Positions 37,547 through 49,700 are shown, counted from the first letter of the stretch. The stretch: DNA of 64,000 bases from Phreatobacter aquaticus (GCF_005160265.1 NZ_CP039865.1:3000828-3064827), one strand, 5' to 3'. Notes: generated by a model not told the origin, from the letters alone. A program made the numbers and translations.

Positions 37547-37571
37547 ACGACACGAAGACGCGCCGCATAAG
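37544..37571 (+). promoter_or_regulatory. Candidate nrdJ promoter
   Basis: TTGACG (37544-37549) and CATAAG (37566-37571) are separated by 16 bases, a reasonable sigma-70-like pair. The -35 overlaps the second NrdR-like box, which fits repression. Transcription from here would give a leader of about 300 bases before nrdJ. Confidence 0.5.
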
Positions 37572-37621
37572 TTCGCATCAGGTTTGGCGGGTCGTTCGAA
37601 GTTCCAGCCGTGCCTATTCCC

Positions 37622-37860
37622 CATCAGGTCCCCGGGCTGCCGCAGCGTTCGCGCCGCGCGACCGGAGCGCTGTCGCCGCAAGGCGGGCGGCGCCTGTCGG
37701 GGACATGCGTGATGCGTCGAAACAGGCGGCCTCCTGGCGCGTTCTCCCTGTGGAGAACGGTAACAAGCGGCCGCAGCGAAAACGGGGCCCGGGACAACCG
37801 GGCGGGGCAGGGGTCCGACCCATGGACCCCAGACTGGCGTGGGAGTTAGGCTCCCAGCCT
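37622..37860 (+). promoter_or_regulatory. Long hairpin-rich leader RNA of nrdJ
   Basis: The 5' leader contains at least five strong pairings: GTCCCCG (37628-37634) with CGGGGAC (37698-37704), flanked by CATCA (37622-37626) with TGATG (37710-37714); GTTCTCC (37741-37747) with GGAGAAC (37752-37758); GCCCGG (37787-37792) with CCGGGC (37798-37803); GGGGTCC (37810-37816) with GGACCCC (37824-37830); and TGGGAG (37840-37845) with CTCCCA (37851-37856). The last stem ends nine bases before the AAGGA ribosome-binding site. Canonical cobalamin-riboswitch boxes are not visible. It may be a structured RNA regulating nrdJ. Confidence 0.55.
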
Positions 37861-37879
37861 GATGTAAGGATTGAAGACC

Positions 37880-40800
37880 ATGCGCATCGACAGGCGTTTC
37901 ACGACCACGGGCCAGTCGCCCTACGCGTCCATCGCGTTCCGCAAGGCGACTTCGGAAATCCGCAATCCGGATGGCTCGATCGTGTTCCGCCTGGAGGGCA
38001 TTGAGGTGCCCGAGGCCTGGAGCCAGGTGGCAGCCGACATCCTCGCGCAGAAATATTTCCGCAAGGCCGGCGTGCCCGCGCGCATGAAGAAGGTCGAGGA
38101 GAACTCGGTTCCCTCCTGGCTGTGGCGCTCGGTGCCCGATGATGCCGCCATCAAGGACCTGCCGGAGAAGGAGCGCTGGATCGGCGAGACCTCGTCCACC
38201 CAGGTCTTCGATCGTCTCGCCGGCACCTGGACCTATTGGGGCTGGAAGGGCGGCTACTTCGCCCAGGAGGCCGACGCCCAGACCTTCTTCGACGAGCTCC
38301 GCTACATGCTCGCCCGCCAGATGGTCGCGCCGAATTCGCCCCAGTGGTTCAACACCGGCCTGCATTGGGCCTATGGCATCGATGGTCCCGGCCAGGGCCA
38401 TTATTACGTCGACTTCGAGACCGGCAAGCTCACCAAGTCCACCTCGGCCTATGAGCATCCCCAGCCGCACGCCTGCTTCATCCAGGGCGTGCAGGACGAC
38501 CTCGTCAACGAGGGCGGCATCATGGACCTGTGGGTCCGCGAAGCCCGCCTGTTCAAGTACGGCTCGGGCACCGGCTCCAATTTCAGCCAGCTGCGCGGCG
38601 AGGGCGAGAAGCTCGCCGGCGGCGGCCGTTCCTCCGGCCTCATGTCGTTCCTGAAGATCGGTGACCGCGCGGCCGGCGCCATCAAGTCGGGCGGCACCAC
38701 GCGCCGCGCCGCCAAGATGGTGGTGGTCGATGCCGACCATCCGGATATCGAGGCCTATATCGACTGGAAGGTGATGGAGGAGCAGAAGGTTGCTTCCCTC
38801 GTCACCGGCTCCAAGATCAACGCCAAGCATCTCAAGGCCATCATGAAGGCCTGCGTGAATTGCGACGGCGACGGCGATGCCTGTTTCGATCCGAGCCTGA
38901 ACTCGGCGCTGAAGCGCGAGATCAAGGCCGCCCGCAAGTCGATGGTGCCCGACAATTACATCAAGCGGGTGATCCAGTTCGCCAAGCAGGGCTACAAGGA
39001 CATCGAGTTCCCGATCTACGACACCGACTGGGACTCGGAAGCCTATCTGACGGTGGCTGGTCAGAACTCCAACAACTCGGTCTCGCTGAAGGACGATTTC
39101 CTGCGCGCCGTCGAGAACGACAGCGACTGGAACCTCACCGCCCGCACGTCGGGCAAGGTGACCAAGACGCTGAAGGCCCGCGACCTCTGGGAGAAGATCG
39201 GCCACGCCGCCTGGGCCTCCGCCGATCCGGGCCTGCACTTCAACTCGACCATGAACGACTGGCACACGTGTCCCGAGGGCGGCCCGATCCGCGCCTCCAA
39301 CCCGTGCTCGGAATACATGTTCCTGGACGACACGGCCTGCAATCTCGCCTCCGCCAACCTGCTGCAGTTCTACGATCCGAAGGCCAAGATCTTCGACATC
39401 GAGGGCTACGAGCATCTCTGCCGGCTGTGGACCGTGGTGCTCGAAGTCTCCGTGCTGATGGCGCAGTTCCCCTCGCGCCAGATCGCCGAACTGTCCTACC
39501 AGTACCGCACCCTTGGCCTCGGCTTCGCCAATATCGGCGGCCTCCTGATGACCATGGGCATTCCCTATGATTCCGATCAGGGCCGGGCTCTTGCTGGCGC
39601 GCTGACCGCCATCATGACGGGCATTGCCTACAAGACCTCCGCCGAGATGGCCGGCGAACTCGGCCCCTTCCCGAGCTTTGCGCCGAACCGCGAGCACATG
39701 CTCAAGGTCATCCGCAACCATCGCCGCGCCGCCCATGGCGAGGCCGCAGGCTATGAGGCCCTGTCGGTCAACCCGGTGCCGCTCGACCATGCCAATTGCC
39801 CGATCCCGTCGCTGATCGCCCATGCGACCCGCGCCTGGGACGAGGCACTGGCGCTCGGCGAGACCCATGGCTACCGCAATGCCCAGTCCACCGTGATTGC
39901 GCCCACCGGCACGATCGGCCTGGTCATGGATTGCGACACCACCGGCATCGAGCCTGATTTCGCCCTGGTGAAGTTCAAGAAGCTGGCCGGCGGCGGCTAT
40001 TTCAAGATCATCAACCAGGCGGTTCCGGCGGCGCTGCGCACGCTCGGCTATTCGGAAAGCCAGATTGCAGAGATGGAGGCCTATGCGGTCGGCCATGGCA
40101 CGCTGGCGCAGTCACCGGCCATCAACACCACGTCGCTGACCGCCAAGGGCTTCACGCCCGAGGCGCTGGCCAAGGTCGAGGCGCAGCTCAAGACCGCCTT
40201 CGACATCAAGTTCGTCTTCAACAAGTGGACGCTCGGCGAGGACTTCGTCACCCGCACCCTCGCCATTCCGGCCGAGGAGGTGAACGCGCCGGGCTTCGAG
40301 CTTCTGGCCCGCATCGGCTTCTCGAAGAAGGACATCGAGGCGGCCAACGAGCATGTCTGCGGTGCCATGACGCTGGAAGGCGCGCCTCACCTCAAGCTCG
40401 AGCACTATGCCGTGTTCGATTGCGCCAGCCCCTGCGGCCGCAAGGGCAAGCGCTACCTCTCGGTCGAGAGCCACATCCGCATGATGGCGGCCTCCCAGCC
40501 GTTCATCTCGGGCGCCATCTCCAAGACCATCAACATGCCGAACGACGCAACCGTCGACGACTGCAAGTCGGCCTACATGCTGTCGTGGAAGCTCGCGCTG
40601 AAGGCGAACGCCCTCTACCGCGACGGCTCCAAGCTCTCGCAGCCGCTGAATTCGCAGCTGATCGAGGACGAGGACGACGAGGACGGCGTCGAGGAGCTGA
40701 TGGAAAAGCCCCAGGCGGCCCGTGCCGCCGCTCTTGCCGAGCGCATCGTCGAGAAGGTGGTCGAGCGCGTCCAGGTGATCCGGGATCGCGAGCGCATGCC

Positions 40801-41599
40801 GGACCGCCGCAAGGGCTATACCCAGAAGGCGGTGGTCGGTGGCCACAAGGTCTATCTGCGCACCGGCGAATATGACGATGGCCGGATCGGCGAGATCTTC
40901 ATCGACATGCACAAGGAGGGCGCGGCGCTTCGTTCGCTCCTCAACAACTTCGCCATCGCCATCTCGCTGGGTCTCCAGTACGGCGTGCCGCTGGACGAAT
41001 ATGTCGAGGCCTTCACCTTCACCCGCTTCGAGCCCGCGGGCCCGGTGCAGGGCAACGACACGATCAAATACGCGACTTCGATCCTCGACTACGTGTTCCG
41101 TGAGCTCGCGGTGAGCTATCTCGGCCGCGCCGATCTCGGCCATGTCGATCCCGGCGAGAGCCGTTACGACGCGCTGGGAACCGGTGCCACTGAAGGCGCG
41201 CGCAGCGTGCTGTCCAAGGGCTTGGTGCGCGGCAAGACCGACAAGTTTACGGTCGTCACCAGCCAGGGCGGGCAGGGTACTCCCGCCACGCTGACGCCGG
41301 GCTCGCTCGCCAATGACGGCCGCACCACCGGTACGGTCGTCACCATGGCGCGCACCTCTGGCGCCAATGCGCTGAAGGAAGAGGTCGCGGCAGCGGTTGC
41401 CCCGACACTCGGCGTGCTGTTCGACCAGGCGCCAGCCCCGGAAGTGAAGTCGGAACGCTCGACCTCCGACCGGCGCGCGGAAGCCAAGCTCCGCGGCTAT
41501 GTCGGCGATGCCTGCCCGGAATGCTCGAACTTCACGATGGTGCGGAACGGCACGTGCTTGAAGTGCGACACGTGTGGCTCGACGACGGGGTGTTCGTGA
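37880..41599 (+). CDS. nrdJ: Vitamin B12-dependent (class II) ribonucleotide reductase
   Basis: 1239-residue adenosylcobalamin-dependent reductase that makes deoxyribonucleotides with or without oxygen. Active-site elements are visible: [11 protein letters not shown] (first redox cysteine), [18 protein letters not shown] (thiyl-radical cysteine loop) and [20 protein letters not shown]. The C-terminus is a zinc-ribbon-like [18 protein letters not shown] plus [10 protein letters not shown] with the reducing cysteines. Length of about 1240 is typical for rhizobial NrdJ. Start is ATG 37880, with AAGGA nine bases upstream; a TTG at 37871 abuts that site and is not a usable start. Upstream lie NrdR-like boxes and a structured leader. 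A strong terminator follows. Confidence 0.97.
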   Translation: MRIDRRFTTTGQSPYASIAFRKATSEIRNPDGSIVFRLEGIEVPEAWSQVAADILAQKYFRKAGVPARMKKVEENSVPSWLWRSVPDDAAIKDLPEKERWIGETSSTQVFDRLAGTWTYWGWKGGYFAQEADAQTFFDELRYMLARQMVAPNSPQWFNTGLHWAYGIDGPGQGHYYVDFETGKLTKSTSAYEHPQPHACFIQGVQDDLVNEGGIMDLWVREARLFKYGSGTGSNFSQLRGEGEKLAGGGRSSGLMSFLKIGDRAAGAIKSGGTTRRAAKMVVVDADHPDIEAYIDWKVMEEQKVASLVTGSKINAKHLKAIMKACVNCDGDGDACFDPSLNSALKREIKAARKSMVPDNYIKRVIQFAKQGYKDIEFPIYDTDWDSEAYLTVAGQNSNNSVSLKDDFLRAVENDSDWNLTARTSGKVTKTLKARDLWEKIGHAAWASADPGLHFNSTMNDWHTCPEGGPIRASNPCSEYMFLDDTACNLASANLLQFYDPKAKIFDIEGYEHLCRLWTVVLEVSVLMAQFPSRQIAELSYQYRTLGLGFANIGGLLMTMGIPYDSDQGRALAGALTAIMTGIAYKTSAEMAGELGPFPSFAPNREHMLKVIRNHRRAAHGEAAGYEALSVNPVPLDHANCPIPSLIAHATRAWDEALALGETHGYRNAQSTVIAPTGTIGLVMDCDTTGIEPDFALVKFKKLAGGGYFKIINQAVPAALRTLGYSESQIAEMEAYAVGHGTLAQSPAINTTSLTAKGFTPEALAKVEAQLKTAFDIKFVFNKWTLGEDFVTRTLAIPAEEVNAPGFELLARIGFSKKDIEAANEHVCGAMTLEGAPHLKLEHYAVFDCASPCGRKGKRYLSVESHIRMMAASQPFISGAISKTINMPNDATVDDCKSAYMLSWKLALKANALYRDGSKLSQPLNSQLIEDEDDEDGVEELMEKPQAARAAALAERIVEKVVERVQVIRDRERMPDRRKGYTQKAVVGGHKVYLRTGEYDDGRIGEIFIDMHKEGAALRSLLNNFAIAISLGLQYGVPLDEYVEAFTFTRFEPAGPVQGNDTIKYATSILDYVFRELAVSYLGRADLGHVDPGESRYDALGTGATEGARSVLSKGLVRGKTDKFTVVTSQGGQGTPATLTPGSLANDGRTTGTVVTMARTSGANALKEEVAAAVAPTLGVLFDQAPAPEVKSERSTSDRRAEAKLRGYVGDACPECSNFTMVRNGTCLKCDTCGSTTGCS

Positions 41600-41644
41600 T
41601 CGCGGCCACCAAGCCGCGAGCGAGACCTGACTGAGCAATACGAA

Positions 41645-41680
41645 AGAAAAAGGGCGGGCACGCGTTGCCCGCCTTTTTCT
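41645..41680 (+). terminator. Rho-independent terminator after nrdJ
   Basis: GGCGGGCA (41653-41660) pairs with TGCCCGCC (41666-41673) around CGCGT, with an A-run before and TTTTT after. The symmetric A and T runs mean it can serve nrdJ and the converging gene at 41699. Confidence 0.9.
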
Positions 41681-41698
41681 ATGCACGCCGCCGCAGTG

Positions 41699-42028
41699 TC
41701 ACAGCAGCCTGTCTGCACCTTGGTAAAGATCGCGCATGCTGGGCGACAGCGGAAATCCATAACCGTCACCGGGCGTCTTCCAGGCGAGTTGTCCGGAGCG
41801 GTGGTACTCGCTTGTATAGATTTCGATGCCGATCTTCTGCAGTGCGAGCTGCAGCGCCTGAATGCCGTCGATGCCGCTGGCGCTGCCCTTCGCCAACCCG
41901 TGGGGCCACGCAATGGCGTATGCGCACTCCCATGCCTGACCGGCTTCAACAGGAGCAAATATCCGGATCAGGACCAGTTGATCGCCGCCGGGTGTGGTCC
42001 GTGTGAGCGTGCGTGTGGCGATTTCCAT
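41699..42028 (-). CDS. Small soluble protein of unknown function (DUF6968-like)
   Basis: 109 residues from ATG 42028. The sequence (MEIATRTLTRTTPGGDQLVLI..., VDGIQALQLALQKIGIEIYTS near the middle, GDGYGFPLSPSMRDLYQ at the end) looks like a small alpha/beta domain. It resembles the DUF6968 proteins of Rhizobiales as I remember them, which have no known function. No signal peptide. It converges on nrdJ across a shared terminator. Confidence 0.75.
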   Translation of the reverse strand: MEIATRTLTRTTPGGDQLVLIRIFAPVEAGQAWECAYAIAWPHGLAKGSASGIDGIQALQLALQKIGIEIYTSEYHRSGQLAWKTPGDGYGFPLSPSMRDLYQGADRLL

Positions 42029-42126
42029 CAATCACCCCGTGGACGAACTCTTCCCCGACCTCATGCCTTCGGTGCTGACATCAGCGAGCCTCCAAGACGA
42101 GGTCGCAGGCGGATCAAAAGAGACAA

Positions 42127-42178
42127 GGTCCTTCGAGGCTCGGCCGCTGCGCGACCTCGCACCTCAGGCTGAGGTGCG
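42127..42178. repeat. Dispersed palindromic intergenic element
   Basis: CGCACCTCAG (42158-42167) and CTGAGGTGCG (42169-42178) are a perfect inverted repeat with a one-base centre. It is preceded by GGTCCTTCGAGGCTCGG (42127-42143), whose CCTTCGAGG...CCTCAGG arrangement is typical of imperfect REP-like units scattered in Bradyrhizobium- and Methylobacterium-type genomes. It occupies the gap between the genes at 41699 and 42226. Confidence 0.6.
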
Positions 42179-42225
42179 TAGAGGAGGGCGCATAGGAATA
42201 CGCCCTGCCAACCGCCACCCCACCC

Positions 42226-42915
42226 CTACCTCGCCCGGAGCACCGCCAGGAAATACCCGTTATGCCAGTCGCTGTTCTCGCCGATATGCTGCTGCGGGTG
42301 GCTGTTGTCCTGAGTGGTGCGGATCTCGATCCCATAGGTGATGGCGCGGCCGAGCTGGGTGATCGCATCGATCGTGCCCTGTCGCACTTCCGGCCAGTTC
42401 CAGTCATCGACGATCTGGATATATTCCGCGTCCACCGCCGGTTGGGCGATGGTCACGCCGTCGAACTGGTCCTGATAGGCGTGCGGCCCGTCGAACAGAT
42501 AGATGTTGTACTTGCCGATGTCAGAATAGTTGACGTTGCGGAAGTCGTCCTCGATGAATCGGAAGGTTACATCGTCGGAGCGGGCCATGTCGGTATGGGC
42601 CATGAACTGGTCCTTCGGCCCGCCGAATTCCGACCAGTTGTCGATGCAGGTCGCGGTCACGCGGTTGCCCGAGATCGCCGAGCAGGCGGTGGAGCCAGCC
42701 CAGGAGCCGACCTCGAGGTAACGCGCGTCCGGAACCAGGCCGACCAGCGTATTGACGAGCCGGCGATACTTGCGCCCCGACATGCCCTGCATGCCGAGGA
42801 TCCAGTCGGGCACCTTGGTCTTCAGGGCCAGCGCGTCGCGGAAGGCGCGGTCGAGGCTGAACGAGAGGAGGGTGTCGGCGGCATTGCCATAGAAGGCGTA
42901 GGATGTCTCTTCCAC
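42226..42915 (-). CDS. Class I SAM-dependent methyltransferase (Methyltransf_24-like)
   Basis: About 229 residues from GTG 42915. The SAM-binding motif I reads RYLEVGSWAGSTACSA (near residue 70), followed by VTATCIDNWSEFGGP, an acidic strand end, and NIYLFDGPHAYQDQFDGV with a DGxH metal-type motif. VDDWNWPEVRQGT continues the family pattern seen in macrocin- or sugar O-methyltransferase-like proteins. The open frame continues upstream to 43530, but that part runs antisense across 43050-43349 and does not look like protein. The gene lies near the giant repeat gene and a sugar-nucleotide/GT41 cluster, so a sugar or glycan acceptor is possible; this is inference. Confidence 0.75.
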   Translation of the reverse strand: MEETSYAFYGNAADTLLSFSLDRAFRDALALKTKVPDWILGMQGMSGRKYRRLVNTLVGLVPDARYLEVGSWAGSTACSAISGNRVTATCIDNWSEFGGPKDQFMAHTDMARSDDVTFRFIEDDFRNVNYSDIGKYNIYLFDGPHAYQDQFDGVTIAQPAVDAEYIQIVDDWNWPEVRQGTIDAITQLGRAITYGIEIRTTQDNSHPQQHIGENSDWHNGYFLAVLRAR

Positions 42916-43049
42916 TGGGGCTCTCGGTGCGGCGCGCGCGGGATTCCGCGGAGCGCCACAATGAGCGGCCAGCTTGCGCGGGCGCAACCCGGCGAGGTCC
43001 GAAACAGACCGATACACACAGATTTGGCGGGAAAGAAGCGCCGATCGTG

Positions 43050-43349
43050 TCAGGCTGCGGCGCGCACGGCCTTCACAACGGCCTGGACGGCCTCGACAGG
43101 GCCCTTGATGGCGCCCTGGTGCAGAACGGCGAAATAACGCGAGGAGCCGGTGCCGGCGATCGGCGAGATCCAGGCATAGGCCTTGGTGGCGCTGGCATGG
43201 CCGGTCACCGCGAAGACATGCACGACGCCGTCCCACAGGCCGGGCCGGGGCGCGAAGCGATGCGTCGAGACCGAATGCAGATAGGCACTGCTTCCGCCAT
43301 GCTGCGTGTCGATGACCTTTTTGAGCAGGTCCATTGTCGCCGGATTCAT
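43050..43349 (-). CDS. 99-residue protein of unknown function
   Basis: Soluble-looking protein with a normal composition (MNPATMDLLKKVIDTQHGGS..., WDGVVHVFAVTGHASATKAY, SSRYFAVLHQGAIKGPVEAV). Alternating hydrophobic patterns suggest a mixed alpha/beta fold ending in a helix rich in Val and Ala. No signal peptide or catalytic motif is recognised. It is divergent from the giant gene across a 427-base gap and lies 134 bases upstream of the methyltransferase on the same strand. Confidence 0.65.
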   Translation of the reverse strand: MNPATMDLLKKVIDTQHGGSSAYLHSVSTHRFAPRPGLWDGVVHVFAVTGHASATKAYAWISPIAGTGSSRYFAVLHQGAIKGPVEAVQAVVKAVRAAA

Positions 43350-43776
43350 CTATGCGCCTCGTCCTGAGGATCGGGCATTTCTTGCCCCCCTCGACGACCC
43401 TAGGCGGCAATCGTTTGGGAAGCGTTAAGCATGGAAATCGAGCGGCGGCGACGCGCGGCTGGCGCAGCCCTGCCGGGCATTCCGAATTCCTGTGCTCAAA
43501 TGTAACGGGGCGTATCCGGGCCTGTTGCAATGGCTTGCAGAATCGCAGCTATATCCGCATCGGTAAAGTAGAACCCGCATCATGGGTTCTTTGGGGCAGC
43601 ACGCAATTCTTTAAGGGACCATGGCGGCGGCTTGGATCTGAGTGTCGAGTGCCTGACGGTAGTCGGGTAGACATAAGGTTCCGGCCAGTTCGGACGGACA
43701 TAGCAAAATCCGGTTCGACGCCTCCGGCACCAGGGATTGTGGGCCGTGCAGCGGTGGCTGCATCTGGAGGGTGGAC
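43350..43776. other. Regulatory gap ahead of the giant repeat gene
   Basis: No gene is supported in these 427 bases. AGAACCC (43570-43576) and GGGTTCT (43584-43590) form a perfect 7-base inverted repeat with a 7-base loop, a candidate operator or leader hairpin. TTGCAA (43525-43530) and TATATC (43550-43555) could be promoter elements, though their 19-base spacing is long. GGAGG at 43766-43770 is the ribosome-binding site of the giant gene. Confidence 0.45.
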
Positions 43777-46700
43777 ATGGCGATTTCGAATATTAGCGTC
43801 ACGCAGATTGCTGCGCTGTCGACCACGGCCATCTCCTCTCTCTCGATCACCGACATCCAGGGCCTCAGCGCCACCCAGATCGGGGCGATCAGCACCAGCG
43901 GCATCGCGGTGTTGAGCGAAACCCAGGTCGCGGCGCTCAATACCACGCAGGTCAAGGGGCTCACGGCCACCCAGGTGCCCAACCTGAAGCCTTCCCTGCT
44001 CCTCGCGGTCTCCCAGCTGGTGGCCCTCTCCAGCCAGCAGGTCGCAGCCTTCACCGAGACCCAGCTCGACATCTTCGACACCACCCACATCGCCGCCCTC
44101 AGCCGCGCCCAGGTCTCTGCCCTCAGCACCACCAAGATCAACTCCTTCGAGGCGACCCAGGTCGGCGCGCTCAGCTCCACACAGCTCGGCGGCCTCAGCA
44201 CCGACCAGCTGAACGCACTGACGGCGGACGGCCTCGCCGCCATCTCGGTTGCCCAGGCCGCAGGCCTCGGCGCCACGCAGGTCGCGGGCCTGACCACCAC
44301 CTCGTTCAATGCGCTGTCGACGACCACCATTGCCGGCCTGTCGACCACCCAGGCGCGCACCATCACCACCACCCAGCTCTCGGGCCTTGATGAGACGGCC
44401 GTCACCGGTCTGACCTCGACCCAGCTCGGTAGCCTCGCCACCACCCAGCTGCGCGCCCTCTCGTCGACCAATCTGAGCGGTCTGTCGCAGACCCAGATCT
44501 CCGGCCTGTCGTCGACCCAGATCGGCAGTCTCACCACCACCCAGGTCGCCGGCCTCGCGACCAGCGATATCGACGAACTGACCTCGACCCAGGTTCGCGG
44601 CCTCACCTCCACGCAGATCGGGGCACTTGGCTCGTCGAACCTCAACGAACTGACCTCGACCCAGCTGTCCGGCCTGTCGTCGGCGCAGGTCGCCGGCATC
44701 ACGGCAACCCAGCTTGGCGGCCTTGATGCCACCAACATCGCCGACTTTGCGGCGACCCAGCTGACCGGCCTGTCGACCACGCAGCTGAATGCCCTGTCGA
44801 CGGACGCCCTTGGTGGCCTGTCCCGCACGCAGGCGGCTGGCCTCGCCGTCACGCAGGTGTCCGGCCTGAGCACGACCTCACTCAATTCGCTGACCTCGAC
44901 CGCAGTCGGCGGCCTGACCACGACCCAGGCGCGTGCGCTGACCACGACCCAGCTTGCCGGCCTCAATGAAACCGCCGTCTCCGGTCTCACCTCGACCCAG
45001 CTCGGCAGCCTTGCGACCACGCAGCTGCGGGCCCTGACCGAGACCAATATCAGCGGTCTGACGCAGACCCAGGTGTCGGGCCTGACCTCGACCCAGGTCG
45101 GCGGATTGACGACCACCCAGATCGCCGGCCTGTCGACCTCCGACATTGATGAACTGACCTCGACCCAGGTCCGCGGCCTGACCTCCACGCAGGTCGGTGC
45201 GCTCGGTTCGACCAATCTGAACCAGCTGACCTCGACCCAGCTTTCTGGCCTGACCTCGACCCAGGTCTCCGGCCTCTCGACAACCCAGCTCAGCGGTCTG
45301 GATTCGACCAACATCGCCGATTTCGCCGCGACCCAGCTGACCGGCCTGTCGACCACCCAGCTGAACGGCCTGGCGACGGATGCTCTTGGAGGCCTTTCCT
45401 CCACTCAGGCGGCCGCGCTGACCACGCCCCAGATTGCCGGTCTGACCACGACCTCGCTCAATTCCCTGACCTCGACGGCGGTTGGTGGCCTGACCACGAC
45501 CCAGGCTCGCGGTCTGACCACCACGCAGCTTGCCGGCCTGAACGAGACGGCCGTGTCGGGTCTGACCTCGACCCAGCTGGGCAGCCTGTCGACGACGCAG
45601 CTGCGGTCGCTGACCGAAACCAATATCAGCGGCCTGACGCAGACCCAGGTCGGCGGCTTGAGTTCAACCCAGGTCGGTGGCCTGACCACCACGCAGATCG
45701 CCGGTCTCGCCACGGGCGACATTGATGAACTGACCTCGACCCAGTTGCGCGGCCTCACCTCCACGCAGGTTGGCGCGCTCGGCTCGACCAATCTGAACCA
45801 GCTGACCTCGACCCAGCTCTCGGGCCTGACCTCGACCCAGGTTGCCGGCCTCAATGCCACCCAGCTCGGTGGCCTGGATTCCACCAATATCGCCGACTTC
45901 GCGGCGACCCAGCTGACCGGTCTGTCGACCACCCAGCTGAATGGCCTCTCGACCGACGCGCTCGGCGGTGTCTCAACCACCCAGGCCGCCGCCCTGTCGG
46001 TGGCCCAGGTCGCCGGCCTGACCACGACCTCGCTCAATGCACTGACATCGACGGCGGTTGGTGGTCTGACCACGACCCAGGCGCGCGCGCTGACGACCAC
46101 GCAGCTCGCTGGCCTCAGCGAGACCGCCGTGTCGGGTCTGACCTCGACGCAGATCGGCAGCTTGAGCAATACCCAGGTCGCCGCGCTCTCCTCCACCAAT
46201 ATCAGCGGGCTGACGCAGACCCAGTCATCCGGCCTGACCTCGACCCAGGTCGGTGGTCTGACCACCACGCAGGTCGCCGGCCTCTCCACCACCGACGTCA
46301 GCGATCTGACCTCGACCCAGGTGCGCGGCCTGACCTCCACGCAGGTTGGCGCGCTCGGCTCGTCGAATCTCAATCAGCTCACCTCCACCCAGCTGTCCGG
46401 GCTGACTTCGACCCAGGTCGCCGGTCTGAACGCCACCGAACTCGGCGGACTTGACGCGACCAACATCGCTGACTTCGCGGCGACCCAGCTCACGGGTCTG
46501 TCGACGACACAGCTGAATGCCCTGTCCACCGATGCCCTGGGCGGCCTCTCGACCACCCAGGCCGCCGCTCTGTCGGTGGCCCAGGTCGCCGGCCTGACCA
46601 CGACCTCGCTCAACGCCCTGAGTTCGACCGCGGTTGGTGGCCTGACGACGACCCAGGCGCGTGGCCTGACCACGACGCAGCTCGCCGGCCTGAACGAAAC

Positions 46701-49700
46701 GGCCGTGTCGGGCCTGACCTCGACGCAGCTTGGCAGCCTGACCAACACGCAGGTCGCGGCGCTCTCCTCCACCAATGTCAGTGGCCTGACCTCGACGCAG
46801 GTGTCCGGTCTGACCTCGACCCAGGCGGGCGGTCTCACCACCACGCAGATCGCCGGTCTCGCCACTGGCGACATCGACGAACTGACCTCGACGCAACTGC
46901 GCGGCCTGAGTTCCACGCAGGTTGGCGCGCTCGGCTCGACCAATCTGAACCAGCTGACCTCGACGCAGCTCTCCGGCTTGACGTCCACTCAGGTCTCCGG
47001 CCTGACCGCGACGCAGCTCAGCGGCCTTGACGCGACCAATATCACCGACTTCGCTGCAACCCAGCTGACCGGTCTCTCGACCACCCAGCTGAACGGCCTC
47101 TCGACCGATGCGCTGGGTGGCTTGACCACCACGCAGGCGGCGGCCCTGACCACCGGCCAGGTGGCTGGCCTTACGACGACGTCGCTGAACGCCCTGACCT
47201 CGACAGCCGTCGGTGGACTGACGACGACCCAGGCCCGCAGTCTGACCACCACGCAGGTGGCTGGCCTCAACGAGACCTCGGTTTCCGGCCTCACCTCGAC
47301 CCAGCTCGGCAGCCTGTCGACGACCCAGCTGCGCTCGCTCACCGCGACCAATCTCAGCGGCCTGACCCAGACCCAGGCATCCGGCCTGACCTCGACGCAG
47401 GTCGGTGGCCTGACCACCACGCAGATCGCCGGTCTCGCCACCACCGATATCGACGAACTGACCTCTACCCAGGTCCGTGGCCTGACCTCCACCCAGGTCG
47501 GCGCACTCGGCTCCTCCAACCTCAACGAACTGACGTCGACCCAGCTGTCCGGACTGACCTCCACGCAGGTCTCAGGTCTGAACGCGACGCAGCTCAGCGG
47601 CCTTGACGCGACCAATGTCGCGGACTTCGCCGCCACCCAGCTGACCGGCCTCTCGACCACCCAGCTGAACGGCCTCTCGACCGACGCGCTCGGTGGCCTC
47701 TCGACGACGCAGGCCTCGGCACTGACCACGTCGCAGGTGGCTGGTCTCACGACCACCTCGCTGAACGCGCTCACCTCGACCGCCGTCGGCGGCCTGACGA
47801 CGACCCAGGCCCGCAGCCTGACGACGACCCAGCTTGCCGGCCTCAACGAGACGGCCGTGTCGGGTCTGACCTCGACCCAGCTTGGCAGCCTGAGCAACGC
47901 CCAGGTCGCCGCGCTCTCCTCGACCAATATCAGCGGCCTGACGCAGACCCAGTCGTCCGGCCTGACCTCGACCCAGGTCGGTGGTCTGACCACGACCCAG
48001 GTCGCAGGGCTCTCCACCACCGATGTCAGCGAGCTGACCTCGACCCAGGTCCGTGGCCTGACCTCGACTCAGGTCGGCGCACTCGGTTCCTCGAACCTCA
48101 ACGAACTGACCTCGACCCAGCTCTCGGGCCTGACCTCGACCCAGGTCTCCGGGCTGTCGGCGACGCAGCTGAGCGGTCTCGACACGACCAACATCGCGGA
48201 CTTCGCGGCAACCCAGCTGACCGGTCTGTCGACGACGCAGTTGAACGGGCTGTCGACCGACGCACTCGGCGGCCTGTCCTCCACTCAGGCGGCAGCGCTG
48301 ACCACGCCTCAGGTGGCTGGTCTCACCACCACCTCGCTCAACGCCCTCACCTCGACCGCCGTCGGTGGCCTGACCACGACACAGGCCCGCGCTCTGACGA
48401 CCACGCAGCTCGCTGGTCTCAATGAGACGGCGGTGTCGGGCCTGACCTCGACCCAGCTTGGCAGCCTGACCAACACGCAGATCGGGGCCCTTTCCTCCAC
48501 CAATGTCAGCGGGCTGACGCAGACCCAGGTCTCCGGTCTCTCGTCGACCCAGCTCGGTGGCCTGACCACGACGCAGGTCTCTGGCCTCGCCACCACCGAC
48601 ATCGGTGAACTGACCTCGACCCAGGTGCGTGGCCTGTCCTCGACCCAGGTCGGCGCACTCGGTTCCTCCAACCTCAACGAACTGACCTCGACCCAGCTGT
48701 CGGGCCTGACCTCGACCCAGGTCTCCGGCCTGTCGACGACGCAGCTGAGCGGTCTCGACACCACCAACATCGCGGACTTCGCGGCAACCCAGCTGACCGG
48801 CCTTTCGACCACCCAGCTGAACGGCCTCTCGACCGACGCACTCAGCGGCCTGTCCTCCACTCAGGCGGCAGCGCTGACCACGCCACAGGTGGCTGGTCTG
48901 ACCACCACCTCGCTCAACGCGCTCACCTCGACCGCCGTCGGCGGCCTGACGACGACCCAGGCCCGCAGCCTGACGACGACCCAGCTTGCCGGCCTCAACG
49001 AGACGGCCGTGTCTGGTCTGACCTCGACCCAGCTTGGCAGCCTGAGCAACACGCAGGTCGCCGCGCTCTCCTCCACCAATGTCAGCGGGCTGACGCAGAC
49101 CCAGGTCTCCGGTCTCTCGTCGACCCAGCTCGGTGGCCTGACCACGACGCAGGTCTCTGGCCTCGCCACGACCGATATCGGCGAACTGACCTCGACCCAG
49201 GTGCGCGGCCTGACCTCGACCCAGATCGGTGCGCTCGGTTCCTCGAACCTCAACGAGCTGACCTCGACGCAGCTCTCCGGCCTGACCTCGACCCAGGTCT
49301 CCGGCCTGTCGGCGACGCAGCTGGGCGGTCTCGACACCACCAATATTGCGGACTTCGCGGCAACCCAGCTGACCGGTCTGTCGACCACCCAGCTGAATGC
49401 CATCTCGGCGGACGCACTCGGCGGCCTGTCCTCCACTCAGGCGGCAGCGCTGGCCACGACGCAGGTCGCTGGTCTGACCACCACATCGCTGAACACGCTC
49501 ACCTCGACCGCCGTCGGTGGCCTGACCACGACACAGGCTCGCGCTCTGACGACCACGCAGCTCGCTGGTCTCAACGAGACGGCCGTGTCCGGCCTGACCT
49601 CGACCCAGCTGGGCAGCCTGAGCAATACCCAGGTCGCCGCGCTCTCCTCCACCAATGTCAGCGGGCTGACGCAGACCCAGGTCTCCGGTCTCTCGTCGAC

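Noticed and set aside
37572-37879. Canonical cobalamin riboswitch before nrdJ
   Set aside because: The conserved B12-box strings (for example the GCCACTG and GGAGACCTGCC-like segments) are not found, although the leader is highly structured.
42916-43530. N-terminal extension of the methyltransferase frame
   Set aside because: The extra 200 codons are Arg/Pro/Cys-rich, run across the gene at 43050-43349 in another frame, and do not resemble a methyltransferase N-terminus.
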